From Aspidiotus rigidus (taxonomy: Eukaryota > Arthropoda > Insecta > Hemiptera > Diaspididae): 64,000 nt of DNA. The translations under genes and the position numbers were made by a program. Positions within the stretch are counted from its first letter, which is position 1; every line of letters starts with the position of its first letter. Positions 32,857 to 44,911 of this stretch are shown in pieces. The DNA lies in the NCBI GenBank assembly GCA_035079385.1, contig JAVHKY010000053.1, positions 2,108,001 through 2,172,000 on the forward strand, given 5' to 3'. The notes under the pieces were generated by a model. It did no database searches. It was not told where the DNA came from and saw only the letters and a list, made by a program, of their open reading frames with translations.

Positions 32857-32989
32857 TGTTGAAACCTTTTATTGAAACAGTATAAAACAGTACTGATAAG
32901 CGATAAGGCACGTAAAAAAGGTAAACGTAGAAAGAGAAGAAGGCTCGGTGTGTACAAATAGGAGAAGGGGTAACACAGAAAATCTAACA
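32857..32989 (-). repeat. 5' LTR of the young copia
   Basis: 133 bp, identical to 28583-28715; followed on the outside by the CGTTC target duplication. Confidence 0.95.
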
Positions 32990-33171
32990 CGTTCCTGTGG
33001 AAAGAACTGAAATTGAACTGGAAACCATCGTCAACCAGAGTACGTCTACGTTTAAAAAAATTATGTTCTCACGTTATGATTACCTACAAATTTTTGATTT
33101 TGTATTCAAATAAAACGTTATCTGAAAAATAAATTCGATGTATGCTTGAAACAAAAATTATAATTACACAA

Positions 33172-35573
33172 TCATAGTAATGGCATGAAATCTTCGTACA
33201 CTTCCGGAAGTACAACTACTACGTCGTCGTCTACTTCATGTTCAATGTATTTATCTACAACTGAGGCGTTGGTAGGAAGATTCAGGTAATAAGCTTCATG
33301 GCATACAGGTATTTGCCCACCTTTCAACAACGCGAGAAGATCTTTCTGCTTAGCTTTAGATATGGGTAATCGTGCACTATGTAATTTCTCGAGAGTGAGG
33401 CGACCAATTTCTCGTGGATTAATACATGCAGGAGGGTTCTTACGAGTTCGAGTTCCTTTCGATGCTAGTGGTTTCACAAGGAAGTTGAATTCTTTGAAGT
33501 CGTCATCATAGTCATACTTAAACCTCACGACATCTGAATTCTCATTAACCTGGAACCACTTGATCTTCAACCAATTTACTGTTTCAAAATTGGCATCCAA
33601 CTTGTAGTTCTTCATAAATTTGTCCGTAAGTGATTTCATGTCGAAAAATTCAGTGAAGTTCATTTGATTCACCTGAAAAGGACGCGGATTAACTCGAGCA
33701 TCTTCCATAACTACCTGCATTTGGTCAGGCGTGAAAATTCGGCGGTTCTTCTTCTTGCCCTCAATTTTGCTGTGTATGCTGTCACACTCCAAATATGTGT
33801 GCCCGGATTCCAGATACTTGATGTTTATTTGCTGTAAATGTTCAATACTATTCACGGCATATATGAGACCACTCACCAGGAAGTGGTTCCTGTTCTGTGC
33901 AGCGCACGTATCAGACCAAGTATTTACAATCGAAATAGATGTTGGCAATGATTTGAGATACCACAGGAGGCACGATGCAATTTCACTGCACCCTTTCTTC
34001 CCATTGGTCTCATCAAACATAAAACAGTACCCATCAGCTTCAGAATCGTAGATGGTAAAATTATAAATGTTCACCTTCCTCGAATACCTAATAGAAACCT
34101 GAATCCGAACCTTGCGGTAAGATTAAATTTCCTTGAACATCGAATGTGATAGTTCTTTCGTTTTTATTAGTTGAAGCCATGTCCCTTCCTTTCATCTCCA
34201 GTGAAACTTTCTCCCTGTTCTTGTGCGCATTATATTTCTCTATCAGAAATTGAGATGGCGAAGTTGCTTCATCGTATTGAATACATAATGAGCATCGATC
34301 TTTCTTCGCATTTTGAAATGCAAGCGGAGGTTCCCAGCCGTTGAATACAGATCTGTTGAAATGCAGGCGTCATTATTTTTGATGAATTACTAGCTAACAC
34401 CTTATATTTTGCTGTGAGTGAAGGGATACCCACCTGTACACAAACTCCGAAACAGGCTTCTTGTCGTCATCATGACGGAGAGTTAACGTCTGTAAGTATT
34501 CCAAGTATAACCTGTACATTATGGTCAAGTTCAGTTCAGGTCCTAGGTACAATTTACGAGAAGAACTTCGGCAGTAGTGCGAAGGAATGGCTGGAAAACG
34601 GCGAATATGAAGTTGAACCAGGTCCATACGACTGTTTGAAGTTGCATTTCCTGGACTTTTTCCAGTACGGCCATGAACAACACCCAGAAATGCTCCCGTA
34701 GCACTCCTGTTCCGCACTATGGAGGTGACAAACGAGTAGGACACCTACATTCATAGGAACGATGAGAACAATTTATTACGTACCTCAATTTTTTAGTACT
34801 GCCAGTGTAAAACTATGAAGAAGAAATATGTACAAACCTGAAAGATGAACAAGAAGAATTTGAGGCATACGCGTTCTTCATTTCCGGATGCATTTGGTAG
34901 GAAATAAAATCTTGAGATATCTTTCGATTTGTTCTCTACATTCTTACGTTTCCGTGCCCGAACAACTGGCTTTTCAAGGATGAATCGTGAGAGGTATGCT
35001 TTCTGCCGAGCTGTATCACCCAGCGCCAGATAATCCTTCAGTAAAGTACTCTGAAGCGACGCATCTATCTTCTCATGACAACGGAAGCGGCACTTACAGT
35101 CTTCCATAATTCGTACTATTTTAGCTTCCTTCAGTACTCCTTTCCGATCTTTATATTCTAATCCTAACATTCTCTTCTTCTTTTCCATGTTTTGAGACCA
35201 AGTACGCGGATCAGTACGATGTTGAGATCGTATCCTTGGTTCGGTGTTGTTTGGTACTGCTTCCCCAATAGTTCCACTTGAACGGTTAGATGACGCTGAA
35301 GATTCAGGTGTTGATACAGAGGCTGAATCTGGTGACGTACTCCATAATGTACAGTTATGCAGAGCATCATCTTCTTCATCTGTGACCGACATCTTTGTGG
35401 ACATACAACCATCATCAGTGCTTGATTTGGGGAATGGTGTTGATGTTACCACGACATTCGAAACGGAATTGATTCGGTCACTTCTTCATCATCTAAATTG
35501 TCAAAGCATTCGACTACTACTTCCTCATATACTCCAGGATCGTACAAGGAAAATAATTCTGTGATGGTTTCCA
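33172..35573 (-). pseudogene. DUF7869-like gene, multi-exon, two frameshifts
   Basis: Exon-like blocks are 35573-34838, 34744-34434 and 34352-33172, with GT-AG borders; the second join restores YR|SVFNGWEPP in frame. Features are an acidic Ser-rich N-terminus, a Cys-containing block CKCRFRCHEKI followed by a GDTARQKAYLSRF helix, VHGRTGKSPGN, HIRRFPAIPSHYCR, AKKDRCSLC, and the most conserved part YNFTIYDSEADGYCF, DETNGKKGCSEIASCL, WSDTCAAQNRNHF. That set and order match insect proteins grouped under DUF7869, which look like RNase H-fold, possibly transposase-derived, proteins. Single-base shifts occur near 35455 and 34105. It converges with the coiled-coil ORF at 28221. The exact role of the family is unknown to me. 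Confidence 0.65.
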
Positions 35574-35599
35574 TATTTAATTCCGATTACATACTTTTA

Positions 35600-36800
35600 T
35601 CTGAGTAGTAAGTCAGATTAATGAGGCTCTCATAAAAACTAACGAGGAACGAGTAATGTATACAAAGGACATACAATATTTTGCAGCAAGAAGCTACACT
35701 TTCTCGGACATACTGCATTTTCCATTTTCTCGATTTTAATCATTATCTTGATCAAGTCGGTTAAAATTCACTTTGTTACCTGTAGAGGGCGCCTTGGAGA
35801 ACCAGGCTGGCCAAAAAACAGAAAATCGAAAATATTGGACATACAACATTTTGCAGCTTAGCCGACGAAATGATAAAAAAAGCATGGTAGTAAACATATG
35901 ACTTTTGACGTCACACCCATACCACGTTGAAAAAAAAATACAACAGAGAGAAACATACAACACAACCAAAATATTTTGGTTTTGTTGTATGTCGCAAGCA
36001 ACACCGGAAATGTTCTATGAAGGTGCTCTCATATATTACCACCAGTTTGTTTTTGTTGCACTGTTTTCATGTTGCGTTGTTGCGTCCTATGTAGTACCCT
36101 CGATATTTTCGACACATCATACAATTATTAGGTTCTAGATACATTCGGTGTTACCACACACACGAGACATTAAATCATCTTATATTGTACTTCGCAGTGT
36201 TACCAAAAAGGTTGATAACGGACTCATATCCTTAACAGAGAAAAGTAGGAAAACTAGAAACAATGAACTACCGATTATACACTATACCGAAAAGAAAAAC
36301 TGATGCAGGAAAACAAAATGGAATTTATAATAAAAGACTACAATATTTTAACAAACATTGGTTGGGGAAATGTACATCATTGGTCCTTAATCTACAATGT
36401 AATTTTCGACGATGGAAAACAATGGGAAATAAAGAAAACGTCGAATACAATATAACAATGGTCTGATGCCCACTTTACGTAACAGAAACCTGATTTTAGA
36501 GAACCAATGTCTACTAACTCTCCCACGGGGACACAAATGAGAAATTGAAATGCTTTTTGGCACAATTTCAAAATTTACATTTTTAAGGACCCATTTCTGC
36601 TTTCAACTCATTATCAAAATAATAACACATAAAGTGAGCAGCAAGCCATCGATAAACTCACAATAAAAAAAGAAAAGTCAAACAATTAAAAAAAAAACAC
36701 GAAAAAATCAAGGACTAGTTACAGATTGATCAGATGGCTGCTCCTTTTCAGATTGCTACTCCTTCTTCTTCGCCACCTCTTGAGCTCTAATTTTATCCGA
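35600..36800. other. Unassigned 1.2-kb stretch
   Basis: Contains two similar copies of GGACATACAATATTTTGCAG-like sequence (about 35660 and 35838) and a hairpin at 35953-35992, but no supportable gene. Confidence 0.35.
35953..35992. repeat. Short perfect-looking hairpin
   Basis: The arms ACATACAACACAACCAAAA and TTTTGGTTTTGTTGTATGT pair at 18 of 19 positions across a 2-bp loop. The AT-rich stem has no recognised role. Confidence 0.6.
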
Positions 36801-36807
36801 CCTATAC

Positions 36808-36954
36808 TTTTGAGGACGAACTTTTATTAGAACAGATAAAAAACACCTTATAACGTATGACTAGGATATTGGTAACTAAAAAAACAGATAGCGTAGGTAC
36901 GCTCTCGCACGCATCCCCTCTAATCTTCGTAGGTCGTGTTGATAAGATTCGACA
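36808..36954 (-). repeat. 3' LTR of the older copia
   Basis: 147 bp; the adjoining purine tract on the coding strand reads GAGGGGGAG (36955-36963). Confidence 0.88.
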
Positions 36955-36963
36955 CTCCCCCTC

Positions 36964-37134
36964 AACACGACATACGGTAAAAAAACAATAAAATTTTACA
37001 TGAAATTAGTACAAAATAATATGATTTGTGTTTGATGATCACCAAAACCAATACATAATAACCTTAAAACAATCGAAATTTCTTAATAAATAAACCACAG
37101 ATTCTCTTATATCTACATCGCGTGCAAAAAAAAA

Positions 37135-37168
<34 letters not shown>

Positions 37169-37700
37169 ATTTTTATACCTAGCCGAAGAATTACACAAAT
37201 GTAAGATACTACTCCCCCTTAATTATGAGGCTACATAGAAACAATAATATCATGAACATGCAAAAAAATATATAAATAAACGTGCAAAAAAATGTCATGC
37301 AAGATCATTCGAATAATATGAGAGGGTAACATAAAAAATATAGAAAACAAAGCAAGCATAGGTGCACCTAGAAAAAATATATACAAAGGTCGATCGACAA
37401 ATAATTTAAATGTACGTACGTCCGAATGATTACGGCACAAGAAAGAACAATTTATCTAAACACTTTTTTTTTTTTTATTAAATAAGAAAAGAATTATTGC
37501 AAATGAAAACCCATGATGAGGTCAAACCCATGATGAGGTCTCGATAAAACATTTTTCAAGATAAACTCATGCTGATGTAAAAATAAGACCCGTGATGAGG
37601 TCGGACCCTTGATGAGGTCGCAATAAAAGTAATTCTCTTGTGGTGAGGCTTTAACTCATTAAAAAAAATTTGAGGCTACTAAAAAATAAAAACATTGGTG
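36964..37700 (-). other. 3' untranslated region of the older copia
   Basis: Between the RNase H stop and the polypurine tract. Contains a run of about 28 T (37138-37165) and four imperfect copies of CCxTGATGAGGTC (37509-37620). No gene. Confidence 0.6.
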
Positions 37701-37715
37701 AAAACAACAGGCTAC

Positions 37716-40700
37716 TCAAGTAGATAAAGGAATGCAATTTTCAAGTAAAAAACTTCTGATACGAAGAAAGTTGGCCTTATCGAGTGCTTTAGTGAGGATA
37801 TCCGCGAGTTGATCAACAGTAGGAATTTTGCGGATCTCAATTTTATTCTCCTGTACAGCTTGCCGAATAGCATACTGTTTTGTAAGAAGGAAGCGGGAGG
37901 ACGAAGACTCATTTCCCTCAGCAATACGGATCGCCGCTGAGTTGTCCTCGTATACAATAGCAGGGGACTCGTCTCCCAAGATTTCTTTCAAAAGAGCGGA
38001 AATGAAAGAGATTTCCTTTACGGCGTCATTTAAAGCCGTGTATTCTGCTTCAGCCGTGCTGGTTGAGGTTTGACGCTGTTTTCGGGTCGACCAGGCAACC
38101 AAATTACCGTAGCAAAAAACAAGATAACCGCCAGTAGATTCATATTTGCTGTCACGAGCGTCGGCAAAGGCTGCATCGACAAACGAGACAACATGATCAT
38201 CAGATGAAGATCGGTAAACTAGAGAATAATAACGTGTTTCATACAAGTATGATAAAATGCGCATCGCGTATTTGAAGATCTGCTGGGTACCTTCCGATAA
38301 GAAACGAGACAAATAATTCACCGAAAACATGATGTCCGGTCGCGTGTTACGGGCCACGAAAAGAAGACCTCCTATTAAGGCTCGAAGGCCATGAAACTCC
38401 GAAGGGTTACCAGTTCGATTGATGGACAAGCGATGTTCCATGGGAGTATCATACGATAGGTCAGGATTGAGTCTGAATTTTCGAGCGAGTTTCTCGATAT
38501 AAACAGACTGGTTCAGAACTCGACAACCGTCTAAACAACTTAACTGAACTCCAAGAAAAACTTTTGGCTTCGCCATAACCTTAATCTGAAACAAAGATGC
38601 GAGATGATCTATGACCAACTTCCCTTTGAGGATGTTGCTGCATAGGAGCAAACAATCATCGACGTAAATGATGATGACGATGAGGTCATACACGGGTCGG
38701 GAATAAAATTCCTGAAACCCGAATCAATCAAAGCGTTAGAAAATTTCACAAACCATGTCTTTGACGATGTTTTCAACCCGTACAACGACTTATTAAGACG
38801 TAAGGCAACTGTATGCTCTTGCGTGCGTACACCTTTTGGTATATAGATAAATAAGGGACGATCGAGATCACCGTATAAGAAAGCTGTTCTCACGTCTATA
38901 GTGAAAACGTATAAGTTGAACTTGTGCGCAAAAGAAAGAAACCAACGAAAAATTGTAGGGTTTATCACAGGAGCATAAGTTTCCGACAGTTGATAATCAT
39001 TTCTATCCTGAAATCCACGCGCCACTAAACGTGCCTTAGCTATTTCTGTGCCTCCGTCGAATTTTATGGAGAAAATCCACTTAGTGGATATGAGAGAGGG
39101 CTTACAATTACCATCAAATTCAGAAATTTCCGTCCATACATTATTCTCTGCGAGTGATTGTAATTCACATTCAATCGCCCGTTTCCACTGTTGGGCAAAA
39201 GGAGAGCCAATTACAGCTTCCTCGATTGTATTCGGAACACAATCGGACAACGATAAAGGATTTCTGGGTTGAGCAATGTAGCTCCAAGCATAAGAGTGAT
39301 CAGTACATGGATGAACTGAAGGGGATCCTCAGTCTCTTCATTGACAGCCAGCTTTCTGGCAACGTAATCATAATCCTTGTCCTCCAAGATTTTAAAATTG
39401 CAAGATCTTGTACTTTTATACTCAATTGGGTGGAAGAAAGAACAACCATTTGTACCATAACCCATTAGTACACGTAAGACAGCGCGGTCCCCGAACTTGG
39501 GATCATTACGCTTGGGCTTATCTACATGAACATACGCTGCAGACCCTGGGACATAAATACGAGAACAATCAGGAATTTTCGAATAAAATAAGTCAAATGG
39601 AGTCTTCCAATGAGGATTAGAACGACAAGGAGATCTGTTTTTCAAGAATTCGGCCATCTGTACGACTTGTGGCCATTCTTCACGAGGAATATTAGAATCA
39701 CCAAGAATACAACGACTTTTACCTAGCAAAGACAGAAAATGTCTCTCCGACCGACCATTCTGCTCCGGTGTATAAGGATTAGAAATGTCAGGAGAAATAC
39801 CCGCCTGGTCGCAAAAAAGCGCCAGCTCACCCCGGGTCAACTCTCTCGCTCCGTCCGAACGCAAGATCGTGATACGACAGCCCGGAAACAAAGCATGCAC
39901 ATGATTAACATAAAGTTTGAAACATTGAGCCGCGTCAGATTTGTTTTTCAAAGATAAAGAAATTGAATAATTGGAATAATCATCGATGAATGAGATAACA
40001 TACCGTTCTCCAGTACGTGCAGGAGCCATGGGTCCTAAAATATCAGTATTTATAATCTGTAGCACACGTATCGCCCTTTCACATTCATGATTGTGAGGAG
40101 CGCGAGTGCTTTTAGCGCGTATACAAACTTCGCAATCATACAAAACTTCAGCTATCACTCGAAACGGTGAAATTCCCTTCACTACAAGGGGTAATTTAGC
40201 CAAATATTTAGCAGACAAGTGTCCGAAACGACGATGATACAATAAGGTTAGTTTTTTATCTCTCTCATATGCCGTAGCAGAGGTGTTAACATAAAATGTA
40301 AAAGGATTAGATAACGATGACTTAACAACACTATTGAAATTCAAACGATCAAAATCCGCCTTAAGAACAAAATAGACCCAGCCCGCTCGATTTTGGCGTC
40401 TGGCCACCATTACAGATTCATTATCAGAATGCCTATAAATATTCGTGTACAGTTCCTCAACATTAGCCCGGAACCCTGTCTCAATAAGGCACTGTTCCGA
40501 AATGAGTGTCAAACTCATCTTTTCCACGTAACGAACAGACTTAAGAATGACGTATTGAGGTTGATTAATAATATTAAAAGTGATTAAATGAATGTCACCT
40601 TCTAATGTAGGCGACGTGACCATGTCATCGCAAAATCCCTGATACAAAACAGGATTCTTGATGGGAGTAAGGTTGGTGAATGCGTCCCGATCTCCAGACA

Positions 40701-40830
40701 TATTGTAGTTTGCACCGGAATCATACATCCCTCTACAAATTGGAATACCATCCTCAATATGCACAAAGCGACTCGAGTTTGCCAGATTAACACTTATAGG
40801 TGTAAGTAGATTGATTGACAGTTGCCCCAT
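37716..40830 (-). pseudogene. Copia Pol (protease-integrase-RT-RNase H), two frameshifts
   Basis: Three frames abut in order. 40830-39211: protease MYDSGANYN, integrase HRRFGHLS, CEVCIRAK, D in NTDILGPMA, D in RSDGARELT, E in QNGRSERHF. 39250-38609: RT start KWIFSIKFDGG, FTIDVRTAFLYGDL. 38693-37716: IIYVDDCLLLCS and RNase H FVDAAFADARDS, STAEAEYTAL, EDNSAAIRIA. Frame changes lie near 39260 and 38690. The domain order is normal for copia and all catalytic motifs can be seen, so the damage is recent and light. Confidence 0.88.
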
Positions 40831-40929
40831 TAAACGAATGATTATTTCTTGTCGAATTATTGATAACGATTGGAGAGCCGTACATAGTGAGACTCATAAA
40901 CAATACGTATTATTGACGTTGATAGGTAG

Positions 40930-42567
40930 TTAAATTATCTGTTGTAACAGACTTTCAAAATTACATAAATTAGATGAACTTACTTTACTACTTTCGTTAC
41001 TGCTAAATGGATTAGTACTACTAACAACATTATTATTTGACGCTACGTTAGCTCTTGGTTGGGCTTGTTTCCAGGTATTAGACCCGTTATTTTCAAAAAG
41101 ATTACTATTCGAGTTATTATTGCTACTAGCATTATTACCATTAAAACGAAAATTGGATGAGTTAGCCTGAGTACCTTGCCTCATATTTCCACGAAATCCA
41201 CCGTTATGATGGCCTCTGCGGTTACCACCGCCACTAAAATTATTAGCACTACTATTAGCACTACTAGAATTAACATTATTACTGCCATTACCACCACTAT
41301 TATAATTATTTCTAAAATTATTCGATGGTGAGGGACATCTATCTGACATGTGCCCAACACCTCCACAATTAAAACAAGTGAGTTTAAACCCATTATTTAC
41401 ACTACCTAGATTACGATTTCCTCCACGATTATTAAAACGTCCGCGTCCATTGCGGCTACGAAAATTCCCACGATCAAAATTACTTATGGACGAAGTACTT
41501 CAAACAACACCAGCAAAAAACATGCTACTATGATCCTTACGATAAGCATTATGAGCATCAATAGCTTTGGTTTTGAGATTCTCTAAAGTTTTAGCAGTAT
41601 CTGGGAGACCAGCAAACCAATCTTTTACCGATTGAAAATAACTTGGGAGGCTGGCTTTAAACTGGCGTAATTCCTCTTCTTCTGTAAATATTCCCCCACA
41701 CGAGATGTAATTTTGAACGCAATGCTCGAACTTTGAAATAAATTTAACTATATCTCCATCCAGATTAAAATATAGCGCCATAAGTTCCCTCCTTGCTTGA
41801 TCTTCACCAGCATCCGTTTTAATCACGTACAACGAATGCAATTTTTCCCAAACGTCGTATGCAGTTTTGCATCTCAAAACTCGGCTAATAATATTTGGGT
41901 GTAATCTGTCCAATATTAACATATACGCTTTCAAATCTCCCTCTTCGTATGCTGCATAATCATCTGAAGTCTTATCTATCGCATTAACAAATTCATTTCT
42001 CTTTGTTCGGTTCGTCACAAAATTCAGTAATTTATTCCCTCTTAGGGTATATTTCATATAATGAGCCCACTCGATAAAATTTTTTCCAGAAAAAATAAAC
42101 GTTTTCAAATCTTTCTTATCCATCAGTGGAAAGTACTCACGATTAACAGTGTTGAATGAATTTGTTTGCTGTTGCTCGTCGACAGGAACGTTCTGGCCGT
42201 ACAACACAAAATCAGCTCCACCGCTCAACTGATAATCCGCTGCGAGTTCGTGCACGCACCGAGCTCTACGGTTTGCCAATTGAATTAGCTCGTTCAATGC
42301 TATTTGGAAAGAATTTTGGTGTGCGAGAAAGACCTGAAAATCAACACTTGATCTCGCCGATACGAATTCGTCTTCTCCTTCTTCTTCTTCTCGATTTTTA
42401 TACTGATCGTCTGACCACTGTGACTGTGAATCGACGGACGTACCTCCTTCCGAAATTGACCTGAACAGGCGATTTGTTGATCTCACAAAACTAAGGTCCT
42501 TCGCTTCCAATAATCCAGCGGAACCCTTAGATCGCGTATGGTAGTGGCTATTCGAACTATTATTCAT
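40930..42567 (-). pseudogene. Copia Gag with an in-frame TGA before the zinc knuckle
   Basis: The frame begins at ATG 42567 (MNNSSNSHYHTRSKG). The helical gag core carries the FIEWAHYMKYTLRGNKLL and AYDVWEKLHSLYVI blocks. A TGA at 41500-41502 interrupts it; the same frame then continues through an Arg/Gly/Asn-rich part, the knuckle CFNCGGVGHMSDRC (about 41330-41370), and a long Asn/Ser/Gly-rich tail to 40930. Pol begins 100 bases further in the same frame after two more stops. The TGA may be a mutation or a readthrough point. Confidence 0.78.
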
Positions 42568-42618
42568 TAAAAAAAAACACTGACGACGAACATGAAAAGA
42601 GCGCAAATCACTTAACTT

Positions 42619-42633
42619 CACGCTATGCTGCCA
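42619..42633 (-). promoter_or_regulatory. Primer-binding site of the older copia
   Basis: TGGCAGCATAGCGTG directly follows the 5' LTR on the coding strand. The TGG start fits the CCA end of a tRNA; I cannot name the tRNA. Confidence 0.55.
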
Positions 42634-42780
42634 TTTTGAGGACGAACTTTTATTAGAACAGATAAAAAACACGTTATAACGTATGACTAGGATATTGGTA
42701 ACTAAAAAAACAGATAGCGTAGGTACACTCTCGCACGCATCCCCTCTAATCTTCGTAGGTCATGTTGATAAGATTTGACA
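42634..42780 (-). repeat. 5' LTR of the older copia
   Basis: 147 bp, four differences from the 3' LTR; the outside flank is TATAC, the target duplication. Confidence 0.88.
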
Positions 42781-42785
42781 TATAC

Positions 42786-43611
42786 TTCATCCAGAGACGG
42801 CCATAATACTGAACGATTTTAGACGTTAAAATTTTGTCCCAGTGCAACAGCTATAAGATGAAAATGAGGAATATCAAAGTACACAAAAAGAAAAAGGTGC
42901 TTCAATGAAAAACAGCACCACGAAAAAACTATGTAATATAACGAAATAATGCCGGTATTTTACAATTTTTTATCAGTTGGTAATTACAACACTGAAAATC
43001 ATGGAGGCATGGGGTACGTATACTAGCTGTGATACGAGAGCATACCTGTCGGAAGATTCTTGCTTTCAAATATGCGCAATAATTAGTCAAAATTATTTTA
43101 ATTAAGATTCAAAATTCATTACTCGTAATATAATCCAATTCGTAAGTTTATACAACTAACATTAATCTAGTAATATATTCAGTACAGCAGCGCTGAGCGT
43201 GGTAAGGAGCTTCACATCATCTTCCAGTGCTGCCAATGTTGCAATCACGGATAAAGGACGATCCAATATTTCAACAATACCCTTAATCTTACTTGTTATT
43301 TCTCATACGCTGAAGGATATTGGAATAAGTTTGACGTTACAAATTTTAGAAAACAAGTTGTGTTCGACCAAATTTTTCATGTCGACTGTGCTGCAAGAAG
43401 TGTTGAGTAACACGTTACAATCATATGCGAATCTTATACAAATGAGTAAATGTGATGAACAAGGTTTCTGGCGAGATAACACAAAATTTGTCATCCAACT
43501 GTCACAGACTGCTCCTATAAATATTATTAAGTATTATGAATAATAAAACTGATTAGTAATCACCGTCAATGGATATGAAAACACCCGCGACGCTCCGATG
43601 CACAAATTTAA
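42786..43611. other. Unassigned spacer
   Basis: Open frames on both strands around 43200-43540 show no motif I recognise and mirror each other; I do not call a gene. Confidence 0.35.
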
Positions 43612-44195
43612 TACCGTCAACTCGGGTGAAGACGATCAAAAAAACGTGTTTTTCGAAGTTTTCATACAGTAAATTTAGAGTGAGGAATCTGGTTTTCCGG
43701 ATGTATAATATAGCAACCCTGCTCTATCAGATGGCCTACAGTGTCAGTGTTACCAATACGAAGAAATTTTGCCAGGATCGAAAGAAGTGTGATCGCCTTC
43801 ACCTGACCTACGCGGGCGAAGGCGATCAATCCTAAAAAACACTAGAAAAAACATTGAAAAATGGGTCAAATAAGTCTGAAAAGTTTATTTATATAATTAT
43901 AAGCTACCGTACATCCCCATAAGTGGGTTAAGTTATTTTAAATTGCTTAAAAAAAGAAGAAACTTACAAAATTGACCGTATATCATAAGAAAAATCTGTA
44001 ACCTTGAACCTTTTACGACCCACATCTTTCAATTCAACAATATTTTTTACCCAGGATACCTCAGTCTCACATTTGTCAATTATTGGAGGATAAACAAAAA
44101 CTTCCCCGCGTTTACGTAAGTATGATACCATCAAGTTCTTCGAAATAATATCTTTGCTCAAAATACAACCAATATAGTTTTTACGAGCCGCTGAC

Positions 44196-44214
44196 GGGCC
44201 GCCTTCGGCGGCCC
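44196..44214 (-). repeat. Helitron 3' terminal hairpin
   Basis: Eight-base perfect stem with a 3-base loop, 11 bases from the 3' end. More palindromes follow inward (CGAGCAGCTTCGCTGCTCG and GAGCGAGCGAAGCGAGC types, 44247-44300). Such hairpins mark the end of rolling-circle transfer. Confidence 0.75.
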
Positions 44215-44911
44215 TTGGCGGCTCGGCCTGCCGGCGGCTCCTAACAGACGCGAGCAGCTTCGCTGCTCGCGTGTTTTGCTCGCTCGCTTCGCTCGCTCGT
44301 TATTGTTGTTGTTACATTTTAGTGGGGTGGCTAAATTCCCCATAAAAACCGTGCATACGATAGAAATATTATAACTTTTAAAATACCCGTTCAAAGTGAT
44401 CGATGGATCTAAAACATAGCCACGTATATTTTTAATTATCATACATAGTTATTAAAGAGTGGGGGAGGAAGTAAAACTTTCAAGTAAAAGGTCGGTTATG
44501 ATTGGGAAAGGAATTAAGATAAATGTATACCTTTTTGATCTTGCAAATCTAGTCAGGTTGTTGAATCGTCGCTTCGCTTGCACATACTATTCTGTAAGAC
44601 TTACAATGTGGAGTTATAATTTGAACTGAGTTTCCCTTTGTTGGATTGCTGTTTTGAAATTTCTTACAAACTGCAATGGAGGTCGGTTCCCTCTCAGTGA
44701 AAACGGCCAGCACCGCGTGAAGGTAGGGAACCGTCGCTGGCCTTTTCTCTTTCTTTCACGTTTCTGTATATGAGGAGGTTGAAATTTTTTTCTTCTTCTT
44801 CCGGAATAAAGTCAAAAAATAGGAGTAAATAAAAGAATATCATAATTATTAATCTTTTATTTTCAGCCTACATTAACCGTCCATAGGTATGTGATGGGGC
44901 GCATATTATTA

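Larger units (their letters stand above)
28583..32989 (-). mobile_element. Full-length young Ty1/copia element
   Basis: Two 133-bp LTRs (28583-28715 and 32857-32989) are identical base for base, and each begins TG and ends CA on the coding strand. A 5-bp target duplication CGTTC flanks the element (28578-28582 and 32990-32994). PBS, PPT and a single uninterrupted 1,304-codon polyprotein are all present. Identical LTRs imply very recent insertion. It split the second, overlapping ORF of the coiled-coil locus. Confidence 0.96.
36808..42780 (-). mobile_element. Older, broken Ty1/copia element
   Basis: LTRs at 36808-36954 and 42634-42780 are 147 bp each and differ at 4 sites (about 2.7%). A 5-bp duplication TATAC flanks it (36803-36807 and 42781-42785). 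With those borders the coding-strand LTR begins TG but ends AAAA rather than CA, and the next base begins TGG, a normal PBS start. Gag and Pol are interrupted by at least three stops or shifts, so the copy is dead. Confidence 0.93.

Noticed and set aside
36811..36954. LTR of the older copia starting at TGAGG (144 bp)
   Set aside because: These borders leave no target duplication; including the preceding TTT gives a perfect TATAC duplication and a PBS beginning TGG.
43199..43543. 114-codon plus frame
   Set aside because: No recognisable family and the antisense is open too; left as unassigned.
44158..44442. 94-codon minus frame with Arg/Ala-rich end
   Set aside because: It crosses the Helitron 3' border and derives from the GC-rich terminal palindromes.
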